This document shows, piece after piece, positions 21,836-30,335 of a stretch of 64,000 nucleotides of DNA (its first letter is position 1; every line of letters begins with the position of its first letter). Below the pieces are notes generated by a model, which did no database searches, had not been told where the DNA came from, and saw only the letters and a list, made by a program, of their open reading frames with translations. The position numbers were made by a program, and so were the translations under genes. Location of the stretch: assembly GCF_042427575.1 (NCBI RefSeq), contig NZ_JBHMFD010000001.1, forward strand, positions 1 to 64,000, in the 5' to 3' direction. This DNA is from Bergeyella porcorum. GTDB taxonomy: Bacteria; Bacteroidota; Bacteroidia; Flavobacteriales; Weeksellaceae.

Positions 21836-24580
21836 ATGGATAAAAAGAATGTAAAGTTAGCCGTTCTGTTCTTCATTGGTGCAGCGGCTACGCTCCAAGC
21901 TCAGAAGACTGATAAGGATTCTATAAAAGTGAAAAATGTAGAGGAAGTCGTTATCCTCGGAACTCGGGGAAAGCCCCGTACCAATACCGAAAGCCCCGTG
22001 CCTATTGATGTATTCAATATCAAGGAGCAATCGGTAGTATTGCCACAGACCAATGTGGCACAGATTCTTAATGCTGTGGCACCATCGTTTACTTCTACGG
22101 TACAGACCAATGCTGATGGTACAGACCACCTAGACCCCGCACAGCTCAGAGCCTTAGGCCCAGACCAAGTGCTGGTGTTGGTGAATGGTAAGAGAAGGCA
22201 TACTTCTTCCCTTGTTAATGTCAACGGAACTACGGGGCGTGGAAGTGTAGGAACCGACCTCAATGCTATTCCTTCCTTTGCCATCAATAATATTGAAGTG
22301 CTTAGAGATGGAGCCGCAGCTCAGTATGGTTCTGACGCTATTGCAGGGGTTATCAATCTCGGTCTAAAACGAGATACAGGCAAACTTACAGGGCAACTTA
22401 CCTATGGAGGGCATCTTACCCCTGCAGCAAACGACCATCAGGGAGACTTTGATGGGGAGAACATTCAGGTGGATTTAAACTACGGTAATAAGATAGGAAA
22501 TCGTGGTGGATTTTTTAATATTACTTGGACATCTCAGTTTCGGGATAGAACTTCCCGTGCCGGTACGGAATCGGGGACGCTCTTCAATGCTTACAATGCT
22601 ATTGAGAAAAGAGCGTTAGATAGCGGTGTCAATCTATCACAGTATTTCAGTAATATCAACAGTCTTACTACTTCCCAGTCGGATGCTTTGATAGGAGCCA
22701 TCCAGCAGTATGCGGGGAGCGTAGGTTATTTCTCCTCCGATTATTTGAACCAGATTTTGGGAGCTAATAGCATCACTTCTCTACAAACGCTACTGAAAAC
22801 TGATGTTACCGACCAAGAGCTGGCTGCCAGAGGACTGACAAGAAAGGATTTTAATATGCAAGTAGGGCAGTCTAAACTGTCTAATCATCAGCTCTTTGCT
22901 AATGTAGAAGTTCCGCTAAACGATAATTGGAAAGTTTATTCCTTTGGAGGATATAGCCTAAGGCAAGGGGACGCAGGTGGTTTCTATAGAAGGCCTAACC
23001 AAGCCAGAACCTTTACAGGGTATTATATCAACGGATTTATGCCACAAATCTCTACTACGATAGAGGATGTTTCCTTAGCTGCAGGGATTAAAGGAAACTG
23101 GAAGGGCTGGAATGTGGATTTGAGCAACACTTTTGGGCAAAACACCTTTGATTATGATATTACCAATACTTCCAATACTTCGCTGCGTTTTGCATCGCCC
23201 ACGGAATTTGATGCAGGTGGACTTAGATTTAGACAGAATACCCTCAACCTTGATTTTTCAAAACCTTTCGATTGGCTGAAAGGGGCTAATGTGGCATTCG
23301 GAGCAGAGCATCGCTATGAGAACTTTGCCATCCGTGCGGGTGAGGCAGCGTCTTATCTTCAGTACGATGTTAATGGGTTGCCGCGTACGGTAGCAACACT
23401 TGCTTCGGAACTGCCTACGGATTTCTTTGGTAACGCTTTGCCAGGAGGGGCTCAGGTATTCAGTGGATTCCGAGCTGAGAATGCGGTAGATAAAAACCGC
23501 CAGTCAGTTGCAGCGTATGCCGATGTGGAGGTTAATTTCACCGATTGGCTCCTTGCCGATGCAGCGGTACGCTATGAAAACTACTCCGATTTTGGTTCTA
23601 CATTCAATTATAAATTGGCTTCAAGGATTAAGTTGGACAAGAATTTAAACCTTAGAGTGGCAGGTTCTACGGGATTTAGAGCACCATCTATCCAGCAGAT
23701 TTATTACAATACCACCTCTACACTATTCACCAATGGTGTGCTACAAGAGGTAGGAACCTTCAGCAACGATTCTAATATCGTAAGAAACCTATTAAAGGTG
23801 CCACAGCTAAAGCAGGAAACCTCTAAATCTGTAAGTGCGGGACTATCTTACCGTATTCCTTCGGCTAATTTAACCTTTACTGCAGATGCGTATTTTATTA
23901 GAATAGATGACCGTATTGTACTTACAGACCAGTTTCGCTATGCTAGTGCCTCAGCAGAGGCTCAGGCAGCATTTGATGCAGCGGGGGTAAATGCCGCACA
24001 GTTTTTCGTTAACTCTATAGACACCGAAACGCGTGGGATAGACTTTGTGGCTTCTCATAAGGCGAGATTAGGCTCGGTAAGGTTGGAGAATAATTTGGCT
24101 TTCAATCTAAATAAAACGCAAAAGGTAGGGGCTGTGAAGACGGCAGGTTTGCTGAATGATGAGGCGTTACAATCGGTGTATTTCTCCGAAAGGGCGAGGG
24201 TGTTTTTGGAAGAGGCTGTACCAAGAGCTAAAGCCAGTCTTTCTCATAATTTGAATTGGAAGGGCATTGGTTTTTATTTGAGGAATACTTACTTCGGGAA
24301 GGTTACCTCGCCAGATGTGGTAGATGCTAATGGCGATGGCGTTACAGGTTGGAATGAGCATCAGCAGATAGATGCCAAAGTGATTACAGACCTTTCTGCC
24401 AACTATCAGTTTAATAAAAATGTGGGATTGACCCTTGGGGTGAACAATGTTTTTGATGTCTATCCAACGAAAAATCTTCCTATTAATTCTAACAATGACC
24501 AATTTGTGTACAGCCGTTCTACTTCCCAATTTGGGCAAAACGGACGCTATGTCTTCGCAAGATTGAGTTTTAGTTTTTAA
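21836..24580 (+). CDS. TonB-dependent outer-membrane receptor under SAM control
   Basis: 914 residues from the ATG at 21836, where a signal peptide starts (MDKKNVKLAVLFFIG, cleavage near LQAQ); in-frame ATGs at 21797 and 21812 add a charged stretch before it. The plug domain follows with VVILGTRG, VAQILNAVAPSF, and LVLVNGKRRHTSSLVNVNG through EVLRDGAAAQYGSDAIAGVIN. A 22-strand barrel ends in the usual terminal Phe (RLSFSF). There is no N-terminal carboxypeptidase-like domain and no SusD partner. The SAM-I riboswitch suggests the substrate relates to methionine, another sulfur compound or a methyl-cycle nutrient; this is inference from regulation only. A strong terminator follows. Confidence 0.92.
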   Translation: MDKKNVKLAVLFFIGAAATLQAQKTDKDSIKVKNVEEVVILGTRGKPRTNTESPVPIDVFNIKEQSVVLPQTNVAQILNAVAPSFTSTVQTNADGTDHLDPAQLRALGPDQVLVLVNGKRRHTSSLVNVNGTTGRGSVGTDLNAIPSFAINNIEVLRDGAAAQYGSDAIAGVINLGLKRDTGKLTGQLTYGGHLTPAANDHQGDFDGENIQVDLNYGNKIGNRGGFFNITWTSQFRDRTSRAGTESGTLFNAYNAIEKRALDSGVNLSQYFSNINSLTTSQSDALIGAIQQYAGSVGYFSSDYLNQILGANSITSLQTLLKTDVTDQELAARGLTRKDFNMQVGQSKLSNHQLFANVEVPLNDNWKVYSFGGYSLRQGDAGGFYRRPNQARTFTGYYINGFMPQISTTIEDVSLAAGIKGNWKGWNVDLSNTFGQNTFDYDITNTSNTSLRFASPTEFDAGGLRFRQNTLNLDFSKPFDWLKGANVAFGAEHRYENFAIRAGEAASYLQYDVNGLPRTVATLASELPTDFFGNALPGGAQVFSGFRAENAVDKNRQSVAAYADVEVNFTDWLLADAAVRYENYSDFGSTFNYKLASRIKLDKNLNLRVAGSTGFRAPSIQQIYYNTTSTLFTNGVLQEVGTFSNDSNIVRNLLKVPQLKQETSKSVSAGLSYRIPSANLTFTADAYFIRIDDRIVLTDQFRYASASAEAQAAFDAAGVNAAQFFVNSIDTETRGIDFVASHKARLGSVRLENNLAFNLNKTQKVGAVKTAGLLNDEALQSVYFSERARVFLEEAVPRAKASLSHNLNWKGIGFYLRNTYFGKVTSPDVVDANGDGVTGWNEHQQIDAKVITDLSANYQFNKNVGLTLGVNNVFDVYPTKNLPINSNNDQFVYSRSTSQFGQNGRYVFARLSFSF

Positions 24581-24603
24581 AATAGTTTTGATTAGATACT
24601 GCG

Positions 24604-24636
24604 TCGGCACTTGCATTAGCAAGTGCCGATGTTTTG
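24604..24636 (+). terminator. Terminator after the SAM-regulated TonB receptor
   Basis: Perfect 11-bp stem TCGGCACTTGC (24604-24614) and GCAAGTGCCGA (24619-24629), ATTA loop, then TGTTTTG. The T-run is modest but the stem is strong. Confidence 0.75.
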
Positions 24637-24731
24637 TAAAGGTGTATCACGATTTGTTAGATATTCTATTGCATTAGGGGCGTGATGGTTGAATCTGCCA
24701 ATGTTCGTAAAAAAAACTTTTTACTTCATTT

Positions 24732-24850
24732 TTTTTTGTAATTTAGAAGCGGAAAAAGTTTTTTGTTTAGGTGGGGATTAGTTGAACTTTTGGTTATATT
24801 TTGCCCGCCTATAGAAATATCTATTCCGTTATCTACAATGTTACCCAAAA
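24732..24850 (+). repeat. Cassette 5' module, copy 1
   Basis: About 119 bp nearly the same as 26438-26555. The two are identical from TTTTTTGTAATTTAGAAGCG through the next 22 bases, then drift while keeping CAGAAATA-like and GTTATCT-like words. The copy ends 14 bp before the start codon of a small gene. An open frame running into it (from 24763) would translate the repeat and is not believed. Confidence 0.8.
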
Positions 24851-24864
24851 ACCGCAGAAAAATT

Positions 24865-25506
24865 ATGGAATTGATAACGCAACAATTTACACCAGAAGAT
24901 ATTCTAAATATTTTGGTTGAACAGCATAGAATTTCTAGCATTTTGGACATTGAAGCGAATCCAGAAGCCAAATTAAATTTTGATTCTACTGTTAATGATT
25001 GGAGAAATGCAGGAGATTTACTTCCGTGGAAACCTCTTTCAGAATTTTTGAATAAATGCTTCGGAATTTCTGTTTCTGAAAATCAGTGGAAAGAAACCTT
25101 AACACCTTCAAGGAAAAGAACTTTAAGAGAAGTTTGTGAGTTAATTGCTGAAAATTGCCAATATGACGACATAAAACCGAGGAAAATTTTTGGAAATAAT
25201 TGTTTAAGTGCTTCAGTATTTTTGACTTTGAAAAAATATTTAATGAGAAGAGATGTTGATGTTTCTAAAATTCAGCCTTCAACATTAATTGCTCCTTATC
25301 TTGACAAATATTATTCTGAAATGCTTGAACAGATTGGAATAATATCAAAAGGAAAAAGAATTTTTGAGGAATTTGATTATAAACCGACAAGAAAACTTAA
25401 GTTTTGGGAAGTATTCAACGTTTTAGACTACAGCAGATATGCGTTTGAAACAGGTGAAATAAAAACTTTTAGAGATTTAACAAACAAAATAATTGAGACT
25501 GCATAA
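24865..25506 (+). CDS. Hypothetical protein in accessory region
   Basis: 213 residues from the ATG at 24865. I place the start there because sequence further upstream is the shared 5' module. The protein is soluble and mixed alpha, without signal peptide or membrane segment. It includes ITQQFTPEDILNILVEQHRI at the start, NKCFGISVSENQWKETLTPS in the middle, and a segment RTLREVCELIAENC; the end has FRDLTNKIIETA. I do not recognise a family. Codons are A/T-rich compared with the core genes around. It stands alone between the SAM-regulated receptor and two other single-gene units with similar upstream modules, which suggests acquisition. Confidence 0.7.
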   Translation: MELITQQFTPEDILNILVEQHRISSILDIEANPEAKLNFDSTVNDWRNAGDLLPWKPLSEFLNKCFGISVSENQWKETLTPSRKRTLREVCELIAENCQYDDIKPRKIFGNNCLSASVFLTLKKYLMRRDVDVSKIQPSTLIAPYLDKYYSEMLEQIGIISKGKRIFEEFDYKPTRKLKFWEVFNVLDYSRYAFETGEIKTFRDLTNKIIETA

Positions 25507-25611
25507 AAAAACTGCATATAACACATATAACATAGGTTTTGCAAGATGCAGGGTTCAGTCGCAGTTAGAAAAACTCGATACATTTAGTTGCAACTTACTT
25601 TTCATAATTAC

Positions 25612-25690
25612 TTTTTTGTAATCTAGTAATCTGAAAAAGCGAATACTTTTCCCGTTTACAGAAATACCTTTCCAATTACCTATAATGTTT
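25612..25690 (+). repeat. Cassette 5' module, divergent copy 2
   Basis: Starts with TTTTTTGTAAT like the other two copies and shares TTTACAGAAATACCTTT and CCTATAATGTTT with their 3' halves, but is about 40 bp shorter and clearly diverged. It ends 16 bp before the start of the next gene. Just upstream (25507-25600) lies unusual sequence including ATAACATAGGTTTTGCAAG, which I cannot assign. Confidence 0.5.
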
Positions 25691-25706
25691 CCAAAAATTG
25701 TGTACA

Positions 25707-26402
25707 ATGAGAAAACATAAAAAAATATATTATTTCGGAGGAATGATAAGTTTAGTTTTCATTCCAATTATTTTTTTGTTTTCAGCACAACCAACTTTGA
25801 ACGAATTAAACTTAAGAGTTTTAGATATAGGACTACCTTATAAAGTAAAAGAGGGCGAAAAGGTATCAAATTATGCGATTATTCCGATAGAAGGTTACAA
25901 GTATGAGACAATAAATTTACCCAGTAATTTTAGTGAAGAAATTGAAAATAATTATGTAAATAAAGTCTTGCAGCTACAAAAACAAAATATAGATAAGACT
26001 GGAATTAAATTTCAATTGACTGATTCTAATAATTATAATGATATAGTTAGATTAATAAATTTAATGCTAAAAACTAAACAAGATTTTTGGGGTTTAGATA
26101 CTGAAAATACAAACGCATTTTATGTTGTACATAGCAAAATTGATTATAGTAATGATGGTGATTTTGTAGTTTGTGGTGGTGTAATCCGGGATTATATTAA
26201 TATGAGTGAATATGATTTCAAAAACGCTAATTTCTTGACTAGAATTATCAAATATTCTCCAAAAGAATCTTATTATTTGATATTAGGATTTTTAGTTTTA
26301 ACATATATGTCAGTAAATCGTTTAATTAAATTTACTAAAACAAACACTATAGATAACAGTGTATTGGCAAAATGCGGACTGAAACAAAGTAGAAAGATTT
26401 GA
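25707..26402 (+). CDS. Hypothetical inner-membrane protein with ExbD-like periplasmic segment
   Basis: 231 residues from the ATG at 25707 (an in-frame TTG lies 9 bases earlier). One membrane helix spans about residues 8-26 (IYYFGGMISLVFIPIIFLF), then a soluble domain of about 150 residues, then a second helix near 189-205 (YYLILGFLVLTYMSV). In the middle, IDKTGIKFQLTDSNNYNDIVRLINLML resembles the ExbD/TolR pattern of a short strand followed by an amphipathic helix, but I would not assert homology. No Asp-bearing ExbD membrane helix is seen. AT-rich codon use. Flanked on both sides by cassette-type modules. Confidence 0.65.
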   Translation: MRKHKKIYYFGGMISLVFIPIIFLFSAQPTLNELNLRVLDIGLPYKVKEGEKVSNYAIIPIEGYKYETINLPSNFSEEIENNYVNKVLQLQKQNIDKTGIKFQLTDSNNYNDIVRLINLMLKTKQDFWGLDTENTNAFYVVHSKIDYSNDGDFVVCGGVIRDYINMSEYDFKNANFLTRIIKYSPKESYYLILGFLVLTYMSVNRLIKFTKTNTIDNSVLAKCGLKQSRKI

Positions 26403-26437
26403 CTCATTAAATCGCAAACTGCTTTTTATATTGTATC

Positions 26438-26555
26438 TTTTTTGTAATTTAGAAGCGGAAAAAGTTTTTTGTTTAGGTTGGGATTAGTAGAACTTTCGGT
26501 TGTGTTTTGTCTCGGCTACAGAAATACTTTTTCTGTTATCTGTAATATCAAAAAA
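26438..26555 (+). repeat. Cassette 5' module, copy 3
   Basis: About 118 bp, closely matching copy 1 (24732-24850); the first 40 or so bases are identical and the whole is roughly 80-85 percent identical by eye. Again it ends 16 bp before the start codon of a small unrelated gene. Confidence 0.8.
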
Positions 26556-26571
26556 ATGTCAAAAAAATAAT

Positions 26572-26883
26572 ATGAGAGAATACAAATTACCAATTAATAA
26601 GAAAATATTACTAACTATTGCATCTGTTGGATTCTTTTTTGTGATAATTTCAACTTACTTGAAAATTATTGGCAAAAATTATTCTGAACTGTTGCTAGGA
26701 ATTGCACTTTTGTTCCAAATAATTCCACAGATAATTGTTTTAATTGATATAATAAGGAATCAACTTCATAATAAACTAATGTGGCTGGTAGGAATGTTTT
26801 CTTTTGGACCTTTAGCTACAATTATTTACCTTTTAAATCGAGAGAAACACTTGAGGCTTTATAAAAGATTTGAAAATATATAG
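26572..26883 (+). CDS. Small membrane protein, three helices
   Basis: 103 residues from the ATG at 26572; an in-frame ATG at 26500 lies inside the repeated 5' module. Hydrophobic segments are at about residues 10-28, 37-55 and 68-86. The last one ends SFGPLATIIYLLNREK, which resembles the PLDc_N type of short membrane domain (W...GP...YLL). The function is unknown. It is the third single-gene unit of the accessory stretch and is AT-rich like the other two. Confidence 0.65.
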   Translation: MREYKLPINKKILLTIASVGFFFVIISTYLKIIGKNYSELLLGIALLFQIIPQIIVLIDIIRNQLHNKLMWLVGMFSFGPLATIIYLLNREKHLRLYKRFENI

Positions 26884-27046
26884 TTAGAAATAAAGTTAGC
26901 ATTGCCTTGCTATTTTGCGAAGGATATTTCATCATTTTCCTATGATGTCTCCCAAATTTAGACCACAGTTAAGCGGATTTGAGTTGATAATTGGGTTCAA
27001 ATTGAATTAAATCTTTTGTTTTTTGATAGTTAATTCCTTGATGTTT

Positions 27047-27203
27047 TAGGCTAAACGCACGAAATTATATTTTAAAGACATTTGCCCAGTACGCATATTG
27101 AATATCAGTATATTATAATTTAACTTTGATTGACTCTATAGAGAATGACTAAAATATAAATTGCTAGTTATTAATGTTTTATAAATTTCGTGCGTTTGAC
27201 CTA
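27047..27203 (+). mobile_element. 157-bp miniature inverted-repeat element, copy 1
   Basis: Terminal inverted repeats AGGCTAAACGCACGAAATT (27048-27066) and AATTTCGTGCGTTTGACCT (27184-27202), 17 of 19 matching, flanked by TA on both sides. The interior is AT-rich and has no open frame. A second copy of nearly equal length lies inverted at 56134-56291. TA flanks and size are those of a MITE moved by an IS630/Tc1-like transposase, which is not in the window. The rest of the 439-bp gap between genes shows nothing further except a TATATTTG promoter element at 27256-27263. Confidence 0.85.
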
Positions 27204-27322
27204 TTTTTGGGGGATATTATACTCGTAAAAGATTTTTTTTTAAGTTCTAAACAAGTATATTTGCAAACGATTAATAACAACGGAAAGTTACTTTTATAAG
27301 TTGAATCTAAGAAAGATAACAG

Positions 27323-27961
27323 ATGAATTTAAGAAAACTATTATTTATTTTATTAATGCTTTGTTCAATATCATTGCTCCAAGCTCAAAAAAAGAAGAGA
27401 GAGAAATATAACGATATTCTCACTACAACTGATATTGAAAGAATTGAAACCTTTCTAAAAGAAGCTCACCCTGAAGACCCTAGAAGGTCTATTTTAAAAC
27501 CAAAATTAGTTGCACTCAAAAATAAAAAATGGACAGAAGGAGCTAAAAATGCCAAGCCTATGGAGGCTCGCCCAATCATCACGGAAATTCCAAATTCTGT
27601 AATGAAGCATCCTCACTCCGATGAAGCCGAAGAGTTTAAAAAACTAATGGCAGAAAGTTCTAATGCTCATACCGAAAAAACGGTAAAACTTCTCAATACG
27701 CTTTTTGACCAAGACATCAACAACAAGGAGGCTATTTTGCTTGTGCAAAACAATTCTGATTGCAATATGATTTTCAGAATACAAGGGGTAAACAAAGAGT
27801 TCTACAATCTTGCTGTACCAGCAAAAGGCGAAAACTCTATTGTCCTCAACAAAGGAAACTATACAATGAAAAGTATTGTATGTGGAGCTACTTACAGTTC
27901 TTCGAAAAATATAGAAAAGGGGATAATAATCATTATTAATAATCCCGTTGCTAAACCATAG
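27323..27961 (+). CDS. Hypothetical secreted protein (possibly DUF6759-type)
   Basis: 212 residues with a signal peptide (MNLRKLLFILLMLCSISLL, cleavage near LQAQ). A basic stretch KKKREK follows, then a charged helical region and a C-terminal half with LVQNNSDCNMIFRIQGVNKE, GNYTMKSIVCGATYSSSKNI and a hydrophobic strand IIIIINNP. Two Cys residues in the C-terminal domain may form a disulfide. It resembles a family I know from Chryseobacterium as DUF6759, but I cannot verify that. Promoter element TATATTTG at 27256-27263. Function unknown. Confidence 0.75.
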   Translation: MNLRKLLFILLMLCSISLLQAQKKKREKYNDILTTTDIERIETFLKEAHPEDPRRSILKPKLVALKNKKWTEGAKNAKPMEARPIITEIPNSVMKHPHSDEAEEFKKLMAESSNAHTEKTVKLLNTLFDQDINNKEAILLVQNNSDCNMIFRIQGVNKEFYNLAVPAKGENSIVLNKGNYTMKSIVCGATYSSSKNIEKGIIIIINNPVAKP

Positions 27962-28211
27962 AAATACCTCGTTATCAATTAGGAATATTGAACACTATAA
28001 CGTTTAGTCAATAAAAGAGAACTGAAAAAATAAGGATTCAAAAAAAATTAATAAAATGAAGTTGGCTCACAGTTAGAGAAATCCAATTTTTTTTGTGATT
28101 TCTGCTGTATCCCTACAACTCACAGATACTTTCCCAAAGGTGTGTAAAGTACAAAAGGATTATCTTTGATTTAGCAACCCCAAAAAATGAGAAAAATATT
28201 CATTTAATCCC
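27962..28211 (+). other. Gap with possible degenerate module and short transcript
   Basis: No gene. CACAGTTAGAGAAATCCA at about 28069 echoes CGCAGTTAGAAAAACTCGA upstream of the second cassette gene, and CACAGATACTTTCC near 28119 echoes the end of the 5' modules, so a decayed fourth module is possible. A TATCTTTG element at 28161-28168 precedes a six-codon frame (28188-28208) and the terminator at 28212-28237, so a transcript of about 65 nt could be made. Confidence 0.3.
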
Positions 28212-28237
28212 AAGGGAAGTTTCGGCTTCCCTTTTTT
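28212..28237 (+). terminator. Intrinsic terminator on the plus strand
   Basis: AAGGGAAG (28212-28219) and CTTCCCTT (28226-28233), 6-nt loop TTTCGG, in a run of six Ts. No full gene precedes it on this strand closer than 27961. Confidence 0.8.
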
Positions 28238-28334
28238 ATTTACACTCTCTAAAAGTTACTTTGTGAGTTTGCTATACAATAGCAAGGTGTTAAGACTTGT
28301 TGTAGGGGGTATCCGTTTGGTAATGATTTCTTTT

Positions 28335-29165
28335 TTAGCGATGGTTTTGTTCTGCCAGTGCCGTTTCTTCTTTCAAAAGTCTATTGTAGGTACGGCTACT
28401 TAGGGCAACACTCAGCTCGTAGAGGGCTAATAATGGGATGGCTGCCATCATCATACTGAGAACATCGGCAGGAGTAATCACAGCAGCTATGACCATTATG
28501 AGTACAATGGCGTGGCGGCGATAGGTTCTAAGGAAAGCAGGGGTAAGAATGCCAATGCTGGTGAGAAAATAAATAATGATGGGAAATAGAAACACTACTC
28601 CCATACCTACTACAATCTGGAAGAAAAGTGCGGTATAATCTGAGAGGTCATACAGCGGTTCTATAACATCTGAAATCTTGAACATCACCCCGAAATTGAT
28701 GGCAAATGGAAGAATTAAAAAATAACCGCTAAGCACTCCCAGCATAAACATTATCCATACAGAATTGATAAGGAAGATAGAGTTTTTCTTTTCTTTTGGA
28801 TGCAGAGCAGGGGAAATAAACCGCCATAGTTCCCATACAATATAAGGAAACGCCAAGACCATACCGCCCACCACAGAAACAGACATCATTACATTGAACT
28901 GCTGCATTAGTTTTTGTGTTCTTACAGGGAAATCCTTAGGAATATCAATGGCTTGGGCACCGAAGAATTGCTCCGAAAGTTGATTGATGAGCTGGAAGGT
29001 AGGGAAATCACTTCTCACAGGACCAAAGAAAATACGATCCATAATCCATTCGATATTGAAGCCTACTACGAAACCACAGATGATAATCGCAATAATGCAG
29101 CGTATCAAATGTCCTCTAAGTTCGCCAATATGCCCTAAAAGGGACATCTCCTTATCTTCGTTCAC
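28335..29165 (-). CDS. tatC: Sec-independent protein translocase TatC
   Basis: 276 residues, six predicted membrane helices. TatC is the receptor core of the twin-arginine pathway in the inner membrane. The start MSLLGHIGELRGHLIRC carries the conserved HxxELR-type segment that contacts the twin-arginine signal, and the central loop has FPYIVWELWRFISPALHPKEKK, a strongly conserved block with the essential Pro and Glu. C-terminal AAVITPADVLSMMMAAIPLLALYELS is typical. No tatA/B is adjacent. It lies 96 bp downstream of the sugar-phosphate isomerase gene on the same strand. Confidence 0.97.
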   Translation of the reverse strand: MNEDKEMSLLGHIGELRGHLIRCIIAIIICGFVVGFNIEWIMDRIFFGPVRSDFPTFQLINQLSEQFFGAQAIDIPKDFPVRTQKLMQQFNVMMSVSVVGGMVLAFPYIVWELWRFISPALHPKEKKNSIFLINSVWIMFMLGVLSGYFLILPFAINFGVMFKISDVIEPLYDLSDYTALFFQIVVGMGVVFLFPIIIYFLTSIGILTPAFLRTYRRHAIVLIMVIAAVITPADVLSMMMAAIPLLALYELSVALSSRTYNRLLKEETALAEQNHR

Positions 29166-29261
29166 TATATTCTACTTTAAAATTCGCACAAAAATACATA
29201 TATTTAGCCTAAAAGCAAGGGTTGTAAATCTTCACTAAGCAGCTTAATTCAAATCTAAAAC

Positions 29262-30227
29262 CTAATTAATCCCTTCATCCAAGAGACGATGCAAGTCTAT
29301 AATGCCGTAGTATTTCCCTTGATGGGTTACGATGAGTTGCCCAATATTATTCTCCTTCAAGAGAAACATCGCATCTTTTGCCAACTGATTCTTCTCTATG
29401 GTTTTAGGATTTTTACTCATAATATCTTTGGCTGTAAAACCGAAAATATCCTCAGTTTTCATTAGCATTCTTCTAAGGTCGCCATCGGTAATTACGCCTA
29501 AAATTTCATCACCATCAGTTACCACCGTTACACCGTGCGAGGAGCCGCTTACGGAGATGATTACCTCTTTCAGTGGCGTATTGCCGTTAACTTCAGGTTT
29601 TTTAGAGGATAGAAACTGTTCCACTTTTGCAGTTAAATTTTTTCCCAAGCTTCCCCCAGGGTGGAATTTAGCAAAATCTCTATCCTTAAAGCCATTAAGC
29701 TCCATAAGACAAACCGCTAAAGCATCTCCCAGAGCCATTTGCACGGTAGTAGAGCTGGTGGGTGCCAGTTGATTGGGGCAGGCTTCTTTTTCTACATAGG
29801 TATTAAGAACCACATCAGAGAACTCTGCCAATTTGCTTTTAAGATTACCCGTCATACCTATAAGAGCAGCCGCATAGTCTTTCAAAAAAGGAACGAGGGT
29901 AACAATTTCTGGAGAATTTCCAGAGTTGGAAATGCAAAGCACCACATCTTGTTTTTGAATCACGCCTAAATCCCCGTGAATGGCTTCTGCAGCGTGAAGA
30001 AACTGGGCGGGTGTTCCAGTAGAGTTTAGAGTGGCTACAATCTTATTTCCAATATGGGCAGATTTTCCAATGCCCACTACAATAAGCTTTCCTGTGGCGT
30101 TATTAATAAGGTTGATGGCTTCCACAAAACGATGGTCTATACGGTTTTTCAGGAGCTGGAGTTCTGTTATTTCCGTCTCTATAGCCTCTTGGGCTAAGGT
30201 GATGATGTCTGTATTTTTCAAAACCAA
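29262..30227 (-). CDS. kdsD: KpsF/GutQ family arabinose-5-phosphate isomerase
   Basis: 321 residues: a SIS sugar-isomerase domain (about 1-200) followed by two CBS domains (about 205-321). It interconverts ribulose 5-phosphate and arabinose 5-phosphate, the entry to KDO for lipopolysaccharide. The SIS core shows KLIVVGIGKSAHIGNKIVAT, STGTPAQFLHAAEAIHGDLG and ISNSGNSPEI; ACPNQLAPTSSTTVQMALGD matches the family. CBS segments include GVTVVTDGDEILGVITDGDL and AMFLLKENNIGQLIV. It is divergent from recQ. The name kdsD is by family; GutQ-like paralogues exist. Confidence 0.93.
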   Translation of the reverse strand: MVLKNTDIITLAQEAIETEITELQLLKNRIDHRFVEAINLINNATGKLIVVGIGKSAHIGNKIVATLNSTGTPAQFLHAAEAIHGDLGVIQKQDVVLCISNSGNSPEIVTLVPFLKDYAAALIGMTGNLKSKLAEFSDVVLNTYVEKEACPNQLAPTSSTTVQMALGDALAVCLMELNGFKDRDFAKFHPGGSLGKNLTAKVEQFLSSKKPEVNGNTPLKEVIISVSGSSHGVTVVTDGDEILGVITDGDLRRMLMKTEDIFGFTAKDIMSKNPKTIEKNQLAKDAMFLLKENNIGQLIVTHQGKYYGIIDLHRLLDEGIN

Positions 30228-30335
30228 TTTAGATTTAAAACAAAATTATGATAAAAATCATTAATAAATACAATATAATTTACTAACTTTGACTACCGTG
30301 CAAATTTAGCAAACAAAATTTATAAGAAAGAACAA

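Noticed and set aside
24763..24864. N-terminal extension of the first cassette gene
   Set aside because: This segment is part of the module shared with 26438-26555, which precedes an unrelated gene, so it is not protein-coding sequence of this gene.
24604..28237. Integron
   Set aside because: The cassette-like series lacks an integrase gene, and I could not identify attC core sites with confidence.
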